64,000 nt of DNA from GWE2-51-13 sp041736705 (lineage in GTDB: Bacteria; Bacillota_I; Bacilli_A; Erysipelotrichales; Erysipelotrichaceae), in NCBI GenBank assembly GCA_041736705.1, contig JBGSTC010000025.1:1-64000 (forward strand). Reading direction: 5' to 3'. This document shows positions 1 to 9,345 of the stretch, in pieces (the first letter of the stretch is position 1; each line of letters starts with the position of its first letter). The notes under the pieces are model-generated. The model was not told where the DNA came from. It saw nothing but the letters and a program-made list of their open reading frames with translations, and did no database searches. Position numbers and translations under genes: made by a program.

Positions 1-3000
1 GGAGACAACCTGATTTCCGTTTCCATCCAACAAACCAATGATATCATCTTGTGCATTGCGAATATAGTAGTATTCGGTGGAAACTCCGGCTTCCGTCAAA
101 TTCATCGAAATAAGTTTGTCTTGCGCATCATAGGTATAATAGATCGCATGGGTTCCATCGGATTCATAGGTCACTTTATCCCCGACCAAATGATAGTTGG
201 TCGGGACAGAGTTCACAATCTTCTGGATCCGGATTCCAGCATCGTTGTATTTGTAGTCGATATCGAACCCAGTATTATCGATGCCACTTAGTTGTCTTCC
301 CATCGTCCAAGTATAGGTCGATCCATTATAAGTGAGCGGATTCCCGATGGCGTCATACGTAATCGGAAGCCCACCATAACTCGTCAACTTATCCTTCCAG
401 TTGCTGTCACCGTAGGTATAGTTAACGGTTACTCCACTCACTCCATCCAGACTACCAACGGTAAAGGGATAAGTAACTTTACTGAGGATATTGCCACCAA
501 GATCATAATTATATTCATAGGTGGCATTTTCCCGTTCGTTATTTTCACGCACCAGTTCGTTCAGTTCATTGTAGAAATATTCGAAGCTATCTTCGGAATC
601 AGTGATTAACGTGATGTTTCCATTGGCATCATATTCATAGGTAAAGGCAGCACCATTATTAGCGATGCTTTCAATTCGATTGGTGGTCGATCCTTGAAGT
701 CCAGAAAGATAGGTGTAGGATGTGCTGAAAGTCGAACTTCCAGTCGCCAGTGTTTTCATTAAAAGTCGTCCGAGTGCATCATAATCGTAAGTGGTTGAAG
801 AACCATTATTCGCGACGACACTTAGAGGTTTTCCATCTTCACTGGTATAAGTCGTTGTAAAGGACTTCGTCCCGATCATTTCACTGAAGACGCCCACATT
901 GCTGTTTTGATTATAGTCATAAGAATATCGATTGCCGTTGGAATCGCCGACACCAACCAACCGGTCTGAACTATCATAAGAATAGCGAAGAGTAACTGAG
1001 TTCGCAATATCCTCGGATATCGTCAGGTTTCCGCGGGCATCGTAGGTATATTTGAATTTGATCGTCCCATTGTACCGGATCGCACTGATTCGATCGGCGC
1101 TGTCATAGTCATAACTGACGGTCTGATTATTAGCATATTGCGTTTGAAGGAGTTTGTTGGTGCGAGTCTGGTATCCATTGGTCACCAAGACCTGGCTTCC
1201 GACACTGATTGAGGTTAAATTACCCAGCGGATCATAGACAAATCCATAATTGAATCCATTATGCGTGATAGAACTTAACCGATCATTCGTGTAACCGTAG
1301 GTATTTGTTGCGGTCGAAGAGCCGACCGTTGAGCTTACGGAAAGAAGCGCATCGGTGTTGGGATCATAAGAATAGGTCGTTGCGTGCCCATTAGCGTCAG
1401 TATAACTGCTGAGCGTCCCTTTATTGGGATCATAGAGGGTTCGAATGACATTCCCTTCACTGTCAATTTGAGATGCCAGATAATTCCCATCCGTCGAGTA
1501 GGTTGTAGTAGTCGTTGTAAAGAGCGTATCGTTCCCTGTCCGAGACGAGGTGACATTCCCATTCGCTGCAGAAATAAACGTTGTTTCCACATTGTCGGGT
1601 GTCGTGATTCCACTGATTTCTCCATTTGTATATTCAATTAAGGTTATATACCCTTCCGGATCTGTAATACTCGTCAGTTCGCCGTTAGTATACGCATATG
1701 TCGTGACTTGACCATCCAAGTCGGTGATTGTCGTGATATTCCCATGATAATCATAGGCATATTTTCGGTCAAAGTTTTCTTTATGCAACACCAGTGAATC
1801 GAACATCGCCGAATTCGCATTATAGGAGTAAACCGCAATGACATAGACTGCTTTATATTGCCGCTCTGCCACCGCCCTGAATGAAAGGTATTGCCATTCA
1901 GTGGAATCCACATTGAAGACGGCTTTGAAATAGCCATAATCATTGGTTGTCATATAATCGAATCGAATGTATAGGGCAACCAACCGCGAGCCGGACAGGG
2001 GAACGGAATCTGATTTCGCCCATCCGCTTAATACATAGGAGTCGCCTGCGGCTCCGCTAACATTCAAACTTTGGTAGAACTGTTTGTTGACACCGACTTC
2101 CCCGTTGATCCGCATGACATTATCATCGGATGAAACCGGGTGCAAGGGATCGGCCGTAGTGATAACCGTTGTGTCTCCACTGACTGTCCAGGAGGTGGTG
2201 CCATATCTGAAATCCGGGTTTTCAATCAGATTATAGGCATTCGCAACCGGTCCGTCTTCGACTTGAAGCGCATCCAGATAAATCGTTCCGGTCCCATTGA
2301 CATTCCCAGCACAAAACATTACATTCGCCGAGGACGCATCGCTTGGCAAGGTGAACGTTACTTCCACTCGTTGCCAATCCTGGGTTCCAGTGAGATACTT
2401 CGAAGACGCCGTAAGCTTTGTTCCGGCACCGTTTTCATAATAAATAAATAGATTTGCCCCACTGTTTGTCGAACCTATGACGCCGACGGTCTTGACATAG
2501 GCCGAGAAGGTATATGTTTTACCTTTCGCCAGACTACTGATTTCTTGCTGATAGAAGTAACTTCCAGCCGCAACGCTTTTGCTAACTTTCAGGGAGCGGT
2601 TGCCGAAGACTTTCTCATCGGTGTCGTACACATTACTTCCCAAAGAACCGCCCAAAGAGTAATAACTCCATGAAGAAGGCGTGAGTTCGCCGCTCGTGTC
2701 TTTGAGATAGTTGAGCACCGTCTTTTGCGGTTTCGAAGCGCTAATCAAAGAATTCTTTGCGTTTGGATCTAAATCATACCCATAATAGGTGGCGATATCA
2801 TTCCCGTCCCGGGCGTTCGTAGTGTTTCCATCATTATTGAAGGTGTAGATTTCTTTCGTATTTGCCACATTGTCTTTCATGACCGTGGTATTGGATCCAT
2901 AAGTCAGCGAATAGGATTTCCCTGATGCTGTGGGAGTAAGACTCGTGTTGGACTCATTGATGCTTGTAATTCGTGATGGCTGAAAGACGTAACTGATTGA

Positions 3001-5193
3001 AGTATAGGTGTAAGTGATCCGATAGCCTCCGGATGAGTTTTCCTTGTCGGTTGCGCTAAGCAGATTCCCAGCATTAAGACCTGTTGTGTCGTAAGTATAG
3101 ATCGATTTTCGTTGATCGGGATGGGTGATTTCAGTCAAATATCCACCCGAATAGGTATAGGTTGTTACTCTCTCTGCTGGATCCTTGATTACTGACAGTC
3201 GATTATTGGTATCATAGGTAAAGGTCGTCTCTCGTGAGGCGCCATCCGTCACTTTATCCAATCTGGATCCAGTATAACTAAGCAAAATAAAGTTCCCGTT
3301 TTCATCCGTAATGCGAGTCAACAGATAACTATTGACATTATTACTGGTACTATAGAGCGTGAAATCGTACTTCCTGTCGCTTGAATCCAGCAACTCAAAA
3401 TTACTGCCCACGAGCTTAATCCTATATTGAGGACCGGCTTCGTCTTCAAAGTAGCCTTCCGAATTGGCCGTTGACTTGAAGTAGTGGACGGTGCCATCTT
3501 CATCGATGTACGACTTCAACCCGGTGGATGAATTATATTGAACAAGTTGGCTTACGTTCAACCGCCACCCGACGCCAAAGTCACCTGTGAATGGTGCAAT
3601 CGTCTTCGTTCGATCATTGTTATTGTAGACATGATTCACGGAAATCGGCATCAAATTCCCAGTTCCGACCGTGTCTTGATGGAGAAACACCAAGTTTCCG
3701 TCATAATCATTGACATATCCGACACCTGCGCGTCCCACATCTTGGCTGTGATAGGTCCAATAGGCTTCCAGACCATTGTTGTTAACATAAGTAATCTTGA
3801 TGACCGGACGATAGCTTAAGTACGCTTGGCTGGTGTCCGCGGAGTAATATTCCTTATACCCCGATGTCTCCACATTGTCTTTCAACATCAATCCGTTATT
3901 CACGCCACTGCTATACCATTCCTTGACGATCGAGGTGATGTTCCAGGAATAGGCTTGCTGTGCTGCATTTTTTCCGACGACTTCATAGTCTTCGATCTTC
4001 GTGTTATACGCCGGTTTATTGTTCCAGGTCAATCCCGTTTCTGTCCAGCTCCCCAACACCTTATGCGCATTGACTTGGTAGTCGTTTTGCGAATTAGAAG
4101 TTACATTGGCAAGGCTCATCGCCAAGGAAGCGGTAATGACCATATCGGACGCGGTTAAGGTCGGCAAAGCAAATTTCAAATAGGTACGGTGAATGCATCC
4201 GCCAAACCCTGTTTTGAGAATATAACTATTGTAGAAGTTGGAGTTCGGTAAGGTAGCGGTGACATGTGCGTCATCGATGGCAGCCGTTGAAATCAAAGTG
4301 CTGACGGTCGGGTCCACGACAACGGGATATGTACGTTCTGGTGCGTTCAACCATTCTTGATCCGGTTCAATCGTCAGTTCCCAGGTCTCGTTCACTTGGG
4401 TCCAACGGGTTTTGATTGCTTGACTCTCTTCTCCCTTGGCATCCACCATCAAGAAGCGCTCAAGACGAAACACCATTATTCCCTTCTCATCCACGAGCCA
4501 AACCGTTCCATCCTCTTGCGTCTTCGGTGTCAATCCGTTGAAGCGGAACACTTGGGTAAACGAGTGTTGGGCGGTCTTGGATTTCAAGATGAGGTTTTCT
4601 TTGATTTCATCCCCGCTCAGGACATATTCCAAATCCACACCTTCGAAAACATCCAGATAGGTCACGGAAGAAGTCAGGTTCTCCACCGTGGTCAGATCTT
4701 CATCTTTCGCTTGGGAGGGTTGGACCACTTGAACGGCTTTCTTCGCGATGTCCTTAAAGGTCCACGAGAGTCCGAAATCCCCGGACTTCAGTGAAACCAG
4801 TTTGGTGGACTGGGAATTCTTCGCCAAACGGATCTTGATCCCGCCGGCGACATTCTCCAACACGTCGCTCTTTTCTTCGTCGACCGTATCAAGTAAGGTA
4901 TTATCGATGGCTTTCCATTTCCCGTTCTCAGCGTAATGGACACTGACAGGATAGACCATCGCCACATAGCGGAAGTTATCGGTTAGGAAGTGTTTGACAT
5001 TGGCTTCCCGTTTCTCTTCCACTTCCTGGATCGGGATATCTTCGGAAGGATCGATGGCCGCTTGGACCTCTTGAATGACATCAGTGGGCTTGGATTCTGG
5101 GATGGAATCCATTGCCCAGACCCGTTGAGTCAAAGACGAAAAAACCAACGCAGTAACGATCGTTGCGATGAAAAGATGACGAATTGATTTCAT
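1..5193 (-). CDS. Giant secreted DNRLRE/RHS-repeat protein (WapA-like), 3' end beyond window
   Basis: The minus strand reads as one open frame from the ATG at 5193 to base 1 (1,731 codons, no stop), so the gene continues off the left edge. Residues 1-30 are a signal peptide (MKSIRHLF, hydrophobic core, VWA-MDS). Residues about 295-470 match a DNRLRE domain (VDPTV, HRTYLKF, WNITSIVKEWY). From about 640 onward there are many YD/RHS repeats of the kind TYTYDANGN. Two jelly-roll, carbohydrate-binding-like segments interrupt them at about 830-980 and 985-1090. The last residues seen, YYYIRNAQDDIIGLLDGNG, are the hyperconserved end of the RHS core, which in known RHS/WapA proteins lies just before a variable C-terminal toxin. 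Role inferred: a wall-associated or secreted polymorphic toxin or adhesin. It has its own promoter at 5221-5251 and is not part of the operon upstream. Confidence 0.9.
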   Translation of the reverse strand, partial: MKSIRHLFIATIVTALVFSSLTQRVWAMDSIPESKPTDVIQEVQAAIDPSEDIPIQEVEEKREANVKHFLTDNFRYVAMVYPVSVHYAENGKWKAIDNTLLDTVDEEKSDVLENVAGGIKIRLAKNSQSTKLVSLKSGDFGLSWTFKDIAKKAVQVVQPSQAKDEDLTTVENLTSSVTYLDVFEGVDLEYVLSGDEIKENLILKSKTAQHSFTQVFRFNGLTPKTQEDGTVWLVDEKGIMVFRLERFLMVDAKGEESQAIKTRWTQVNETWELTIEPDQEWLNAPERTYPVVVDPTVSTLISTAAIDDAHVTATLPNSNFYNSYILKTGFGGCIHRTYLKFALPTLTASDMVITASLAMSLANVTSNSQNDYQVNAHKVLGSWTETGLTWNNKPAYNTKIEDYEVVGKNAAQQAYSWNITSIVKEWYSSGVNNGLMLKDNVETSGYKEYYSADTSQAYLSYRPVIKITYVNNNGLEAYWTYHSQDVGRAGVGYVNDYDGNLVFLHQDTVGTGNLMPISVNHVYNNNDRTKTIAPFTGDFGVGWRLNVSQLVQYNSSTGLKSYIDEDGTVHYFKSTANSEGYFEDEAGPQYRIKLVGSNFELLDSSDRKYDFTLYSTSNNVNSYLLTRITDENGNFILLSYTGSRLDKVTDGASRETTFTYDTNNRLSVIKDPAERVTTYTYSGGYLTEITHPDQRKSIYTYDTTGLNAGNLLSATDKENSSGGYRITYTYTSISYVFQPSRITSINESNTSLTPTASGKSYSLTYGSNTTVMKDNVANTKEIYTFNNDGNTTNARDGNDIATYYGYDLDPNAKNSLISASKPQKTVLNYLKDTSGELTPSSWSYYSLGGSLGSNVYDTDEKVFGNRSLKVSKSVAAGSYFYQQEISSLAKGKTYTFSAYVKTVGVIGSTNSGANLFIYYENGAGTKLTASSKYLTGTQDWQRVEVTFTLPSDASSANVMFCAGNVNGTGTIYLDALQVEDGPVANAYNLIENPDFRYGTTSWTVSGDTTVITTADPLHPVSSDDNVMRINGEVGVNKQFYQSLNVSGAAGDSYVLSGWAKSDSVPLSGSRLVALYIRFDYMTTNDYGYFKAVFNVDSTEWQYLSFRAVAERQYKAVYVIAVYSYNANSAMFDSLVLHKENFDRKYAYDYHGNITTITDLDGQVTTYAYTNGELTSITDPEGYITLIEYTNGEISGITTPDNVETTFISAANGNVTSSRTGNDTLFTTTTTTYSTDGNYLASQIDSEGNVIRTLYDPNKGTLSSYTDANGHATTYSYDPNTDALLSVSSTVGSSTATNTYGYTNDRLSSITHNGFNYGFVYDPLGNLTSISVGSQVLVTNGYQTRTNKLLQTQYANNQTVSYDYDSADRISAIRYNGTIKFKYTYDARGNLTISEDIANSVTLRYSYDSSDRLVGVGDSNGNRYSYDYNQNSNVGVFSEMIGTKSFTTTYTSEDGKPLSVVANNGSSTTYDYDALGRLLMKTLATGSSTFSTSYTYLSGLQGSTTNRIESIANNGAAFTYEYDANGNITLITDSEDSFEYFYNELNELVRENNERENATYEYNYDLGGNILSKVTYPFTVGSLDGVSGVTVNYTYGDSNWKDKLTSYGGLPITYDAIGNPLTYNGSTYTWTMGRQLSGIDNTGFDIDYKYNDAGIRIQKIVNSVPTNYHLVGDKVTYESDGTHAIYYTYDAQDKLISMNLTEAGVSTEYYYIRNAQDDIIGLLDGNGNQVVS

Positions 5194-5220
5194 AAAAATG
5201 CCCCCACTTTTGTTATGTGA

Positions 5221-5251
5221 ATCATAACACAAAGTGAGGATGGTATGTCAA
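5221..5251 (-). promoter_or_regulatory. Promoter of the RHS gene
   Basis: On the minus strand a TTGACA -35 box (5246-5251) is followed by overlapping -10 candidates TGTTAT (5224-5229, 16-base spacer) and TATGAT (5221-5226, 19-base spacer). The start codon is about 30 bases downstream, behind a G-rich AGTGGGGGC ribosome site. Confidence 0.6.
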
Positions 5252-5302
5252 TGACTTGTTGTATCCATTTACAGTTTTCTTCAGCACAAACATATTTTTC
5301 AT

Positions 5303-6208
5303 CTAGAAGGCGTTTTCCACATGCACCCGAAACCCCATCGATTCAAGCTTTCCTGTGATTTCTTGGATCTTTATCTCATCGGTCTTTTTCTGGTCTTTTA
5401 GTGGGTATTCCTCACCCAATGCCACATACTTCCCTTCGCCGAAGTTGTGATAAGCCAGAAGTTCGATGCGTTGGAAAGACGAAGGATGATGTTTGAGCCA
5501 TTCGAATCGCTTCTCCCATTCCTGATCCGTATCGTTGATTCCATCGAGAAGCACCATTCTCAAAACGATGTTCTTCTTTAACCGTATCAATTTCTCCAAG
5601 TTGGACAGGATGTTTTCGTTGTCTTGTCCGGTGTACCGAAGATGCTGGATCGGATCGATGAACTTCAGGTCATACAGATAGAGATCGACATAGGGGGCGA
5701 TCGCCTCGAACGCTTCGAAACCCACGTTCCCCGCGGTTTCAATCGCGATATGGATTCCTTCTTTTTTCAGGTGTTTTACGACTTCTTTGAGGAATTCAGG
5801 TTGAATTAAGGGTTCCCCTCCGCTGAAGGTCACACCGCCGCTTGACTCTTCATAAAACAAACGGTCGCGCAAACATGTTTTCACGACGTCTTCCGCTTCG
5901 ATTTCCTCATTCACCCTCACAAATACCTTGTACGGGCAGACCGCGATGAATTTCGCCAATTCTTTCTGCGGATCAAAGGTCAACGATTTCCCATTCATTG
6001 TTAGTGCTTGGTCGGTGTCGATCGAAAGACAGGCGGCACATCCCGTACAGCGGGAAGCGAACACCATGATTCTCTCTTCATTACGCAGGGATTCCGGGTT
6101 GCTGCACCACAAACATCTCAGACCACAACCTGCTAAAAAGACGGTCGTCCGGATTCCGGGACCGTCATGTAGGCTATAGCGTTGGATGTTGGTGACGCGA
6201 CCTTTCAT
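5303..6208 (-). CDS. Glycyl radical enzyme activase (radical SAM)
   Basis: A 301-residue radical-SAM enzyme that would cleave S-adenosylmethionine to place the glycyl radical on the partner enzyme encoded just upstream. The N-terminus shows DGPGIRTTVFLAGC and the cluster motif CGLRCLWC (CxxxCxxC). One extra ferredoxin-like cluster follows, built from CTGCAAC and a later AVCP. This is less than the two full clusters often seen in GRE activases. TFSGGEP, the SAM-binding GGE motif, is present. The start codon overlaps the stop of the glycyl radical enzyme gene (ATGA), which implies translational coupling. It is the last gene of the twelve-gene operon. Family assignment is firm; which enzyme it activates is inferred from adjacency. 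Confidence 0.93.
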   Translation of the reverse strand: MKGRVTNIQRYSLHDGPGIRTTVFLAGCGLRCLWCSNPESLRNEERIMVFASRCTGCAACLSIDTDQALTMNGKSLTFDPQKELAKFIAVCPYKVFVRVNEEIEAEDVVKTCLRDRLFYEESSGGVTFSGGEPLIQPEFLKEVVKHLKKEGIHIAIETAGNVGFEAFEAIAPYVDLYLYDLKFIDPIQHLRYTGQDNENILSNLEKLIRLKKNIVLRMVLLDGINDTDQEWEKRFEWLKHHPSSFQRIELLAYHNFGEGKYVALGEEYPLKDQKKTDEIKIQEITGKLESMGFRVHVENAF

Positions 6209-8601
6209 AGGCTAACTCCGTTTTCACTTCGCGCCAGAATCGCTTCTTGTGCCTGGGGCATCAAGGAGACAAATTGTGCACAGTATCCTGCGACTCTGAC
6301 CATCAAATCCCCGTAGTTTTCCGGATGCGCCATCGCATCCCGTAGGACTTTGGAATCCAGGACATTGAATTGATTGTGATAGATGCCCAAACGGACGGAA
6401 GCCCGTAATAACGCTTTGAATTTGGCCAGACTTTCCGGACTTTTCATCGACGAAGGGGAAAAACGCATATTGAGTAATTGTCCGGCCGCGACTTTCTCGT
6501 TGGGGAGTTTCGCGACGGAAAGAAGCACGGCGGTGGGACCGCAGGTATCGCTACCTTGGGTCGGGGAACAGCCTTCGTTGAGCGGACTCTTTGCATTGCG
6601 TCCATCGGGGGTCGCTCCGACCTCCATCCCGTTGGGGACATAGGAAGTGATGTTCGAGGTGGACATCGTATAGGCGCTGATGCGCGGTCCTTTTCCTTTG
6701 CGAAGGGTTTCCAGTTTAGGCAACAGGGCGAGATAGGAATCAAAAACGTCCTTGACGATTTGATCTACGTCATCACGGTCGTTTCCGAACTTTTCCACAT
6801 CCAACACCTGTCTTCGAATCATCGCGCTTTCATGGGATGTCCAATTGTCTTCCATCGCGGATTTAAGTTGAGCCAGGGTGAATTTCTTCTCTTCGATGAC
6901 CAATTTCTTCAACACCATCAATGAATTCCCGACGACACTGGGTCCGATATTGGACTGGGAGATGATGTCGTAGCGACATCCGCCTTCCTTCACCGTCTTT
7001 CCTAGCGCAAGACAATCGAGCATCATGGACGAAGAGAAAGGATCCGCATCATAGATTTCAAGCGATGCATCGCAGATTCGGTCGGCTTGAACCGCCAAGT
7101 TCGTATAGAAATCCAACACGTTTTGCCAAGCCTTGAATAATTCATCGTAGTTCGTAATGATGAATTCATCGGAATCCTGCTCCTGAACCTTCCGTAAGCG
7201 AATCCCGCTTTGCGGGTCTCTTCCGTTGTAAAGCATGAGTTCAAGCATCTTCCCCCAGTTACTGTAGGTCATCCCGGTCGGACGGTGTCCGTATTTTCCA
7301 GGGATCCCGGTCTCGACGCATCCGATCGCGACGTAATCCCGAGCTTCGGGTAAGGGAATCCCCAAATCGACCAAACCTTTGATGGCGACCTCATCGTTAA
7401 ACATCGAGGGCATCCCGCCTCCCGTGGCGATCAGCTTCACCGCCGTTTCCAGCAGTTCATCGGGTGTATCGCGATGATAACGCATGGAGAAGTTCGGCTC
7501 GTTGAGCGCGGTCTGGTTCATGGCTTCAAGGCAGAGATACGACAGATCGTTGGTCGCGTCGTTGCCATTCTCATCGACGCCTCCGATCATTTGGTTGGTG
7601 TAGAGCGGATAACCCTGGGAATAGACGGTATGGGCGTTGGGACGCAGTTTATTGAGGGAGTTGGTCATCAGGAAGAAATGGATGAGGGTTTCAAGGGCTT
7701 GTTCCTTTGAAAGAGTACCGGATTCCATATCTTTTTTATAATAGGGGTAGAGGGTTTGGTCGAAACGTCCGAAACAGAAAGAATGACCGTTGCTTTCGAT
7801 CGATTGCATCACATGGATCAGATACATCGCCTGGACGGCGTCTTGAAATGATGATGCGGGACCTTCAAACAAGCGGTTCGCCCGATCCGACATTTCAAGG
7901 AGTTCTTGTTTTCGTTGAACTTGGTTTTCATGTTCGGATAATTCTTTGCATAATCCGGCGTACCGTTTCGCAAAATCCAACGCCGCGCTTAGCGCGATGC
8001 GTACGCCACGATAAAAGTCGTTGGTTTCGTCGATCGAGTCGAGGACGGACCGGAACCCATGCGCCAAAACCGTTGGGAAATCCGGCACCAGATGACCGTC
8101 GCCGCTCATCGAAATCCCACCCAGATGTAGGGCGCCTTGGCGTGTGGCGAGTTTGATTTCCTCGGTGAGGTTGCGATTCACCTCATCCTGATGTGTCTTC
8201 CCCTTCCAATAACCGACGATGGAAAGGATGTCGTTTCTTACCTTGGGGTCGACCGCGAACGCATCGCCTTGACGAAGGGCGAACGTGTCGATTTCCTTTT
8301 CGATCCAGTCGATGGAATATTCCGGGAAGACCGGGGCGGCAAAATTGCGCGACGCTTGGTTCCCGAAGATCAGGCTGTCTTCTTCGATAGAGATGCTCAT
8401 GTGGCGAAGGGTATGCGAAAAGGCCTGCGCTTTACGCAGGATCATCGCTTGACCTTCGGTTTCTTGAAAGGATCGGGTATAGAAAAGCGCCCGTTCGCTG
8501 CACAGGGAGGCGTCGTGACGCAACATCTTGCGTCGCAAACGGTCGATCCGGTTCAGATCGATCGCTGTAAGGTCAACGTTCTGTGTAAGCTGCGGGCGCA
8601 T
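6205..8601 (-). CDS. Glycyl radical enzyme, PFL2/diol-dehydratase-like family, substrate unknown
   Basis: The protein is 798 residues, full length for the PFL2-type glycyl radical enzymes (diol dehydratases, C-N, C-S and C-C lyases). The thiyl-radical motif GCVE places Cys428 and Glu430, and the glycyl loop RVAGYCAQF places the radical Gly772 near the C-terminus. The Cys-x-Glu pair is typical of dehydratases and lyases and unlike true pyruvate formate-lyase, which has two adjacent cysteines. The sequence does not identify the substrate. Neighbours are a DeoC aldolase just upstream, its activase just downstream, and a corrinoid methyl-transfer set in the same operon. A product that is an aldehyde or deoxy-sugar used by the aldolase is a reasonable inference. 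The GGAAGG ribosome site lies unusually far (about 12 bases) from the ATG. Confidence 0.92.
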   Translation of the reverse strand: MRPQLTQNVDLTAIDLNRIDRLRRKMLRHDASLCSERALFYTRSFQETEGQAMILRKAQAFSHTLRHMSISIEEDSLIFGNQASRNFAAPVFPEYSIDWIEKEIDTFALRQGDAFAVDPKVRNDILSIVGYWKGKTHQDEVNRNLTEEIKLATRQGALHLGGISMSGDGHLVPDFPTVLAHGFRSVLDSIDETNDFYRGVRIALSAALDFAKRYAGLCKELSEHENQVQRKQELLEMSDRANRLFEGPASSFQDAVQAMYLIHVMQSIESNGHSFCFGRFDQTLYPYYKKDMESGTLSKEQALETLIHFFLMTNSLNKLRPNAHTVYSQGYPLYTNQMIGGVDENGNDATNDLSYLCLEAMNQTALNEPNFSMRYHRDTPDELLETAVKLIATGGGMPSMFNDEVAIKGLVDLGIPLPEARDYVAIGCVETGIPGKYGHRPTGMTYSNWGKMLELMLYNGRDPQSGIRLRKVQEQDSDEFIITNYDELFKAWQNVLDFYTNLAVQADRICDASLEIYDADPFSSSMMLDCLALGKTVKEGGCRYDIISQSNIGPSVVGNSLMVLKKLVIEEKKFTLAQLKSAMEDNWTSHESAMIRRQVLDVEKFGNDRDDVDQIVKDVFDSYLALLPKLETLRKGKGPRISAYTMSTSNITSYVPNGMEVGATPDGRNAKSPLNEGCSPTQGSDTCGPTAVLLSVAKLPNEKVAAGQLLNMRFSPSSMKSPESLAKFKALLRASVRLGIYHNQFNVLDSKVLRDAMAHPENYGDLMVRVAGYCAQFVSLMPQAQEAILARSENGVSL

Positions 8602-8605
8602 GGGT

Positions 8606-9334
8606 TTATTTTCCTTCCCGTACGTCTTCGATCGTCGTGTTCAAAACCAGACCGGTGGACTTATAACCGATCCCCATACGGTCGACACCGAGATCGATGT
8701 ATTCAAGGAAACGTTCGCGGGTACGGATCCCGCCCGATCCTTTGACTTTGCATTTCCCCTGCACGGCATCAAACATCACGGCCAAGACTTCCGGCGTCGC
8801 GCCGTCGCTCTTTCCGCCGGTGAAGAAACCGGTCGAGGTCTTCACGAAGTCGACGCCGACTTTGGCACTGATTTCACAGGCTCTGCGGACTTCATCCAAG
8901 GTCAAGGCATCGGTTTCGAAGATGACCTTGATTTCTACTTTGTGTTGGTGGCAGGCGTCGGTGACGGCCTTCAGGTCTTCTTCGACCAGATCCCAGCGTC
9001 CGCTACGGATGTGACCGTAATTGGCGACGATGTCCAGTTCGAAAATATCCCAATGTTCGCAATAATGATGGATCTGATCGACCCGTAACTTGGTCGTGGA
9101 GAGACCGAAAGGGAAATCCGCGACGACGCAGATCTTGGTCGGCGTACCCCGGGTCAATTCCTGGGCGATGTCGAGGGAAGTTGGGTTGATACAAACGGTC
9201 TTGCATCCGAAATCGACGCCTTCCTGGACATATTTACGAATCTCTTCCTCGGTGAATTCCGGTTTGAGGACGGATTGGTCGATGTATTGGGCCAATTCCA
9301 GACGGGTCATCTCAATCGCTTTTTTACGTGCCAT
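8606..9334 (-). CDS. deoC: Deoxyribose-phosphate aldolase (DeoC family)
   Basis: A class I aldolase (242 residues) that normally splits 2-deoxyribose-5-phosphate into acetaldehyde and glyceraldehyde-3-phosphate. The Schiff-base lysine is K165 in DFVKTSTGF, the second active-site lysine is K198 in KVKGSGGIRT, and the proton-relay aspartate is D101 in ELDIVANYG. That last motif departs slightly from the usual EIDMVINIG. The gene sits between the corrinoid activator and the glycyl radical enzyme rather than in a nucleoside operon: no deoA, deoB or deoD is nearby. It may therefore act on a deoxy-sugar phosphate made by this pathway. The catalytic class is clear; the physiological substrate is inferred. 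Confidence 0.9.
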   Translation of the reverse strand: MARKKAIEMTRLELAQYIDQSVLKPEFTEEEIRKYVQEGVDFGCKTVCINPTSLDIAQELTRGTPTKICVVADFPFGLSTTKLRVDQIHHYCEHWDIFELDIVANYGHIRSGRWDLVEEDLKAVTDACHQHKVEIKVIFETDALTLDEVRRACEISAKVGVDFVKTSTGFFTGGKSDGATPEVLAVMFDAVQGKCKVKGSGGIRTRERFLEYIDLGVDRMGIGYKSTGLVLNTTIEDVREGK

Positions 9335-9345
9335 GATAGCCTCCT

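Noticed and set aside
49..609. Small plus-strand frames in the first 5 kb
   Set aside because: The whole stretch is one intact minus-strand RHS frame; these frames are antisense noise.
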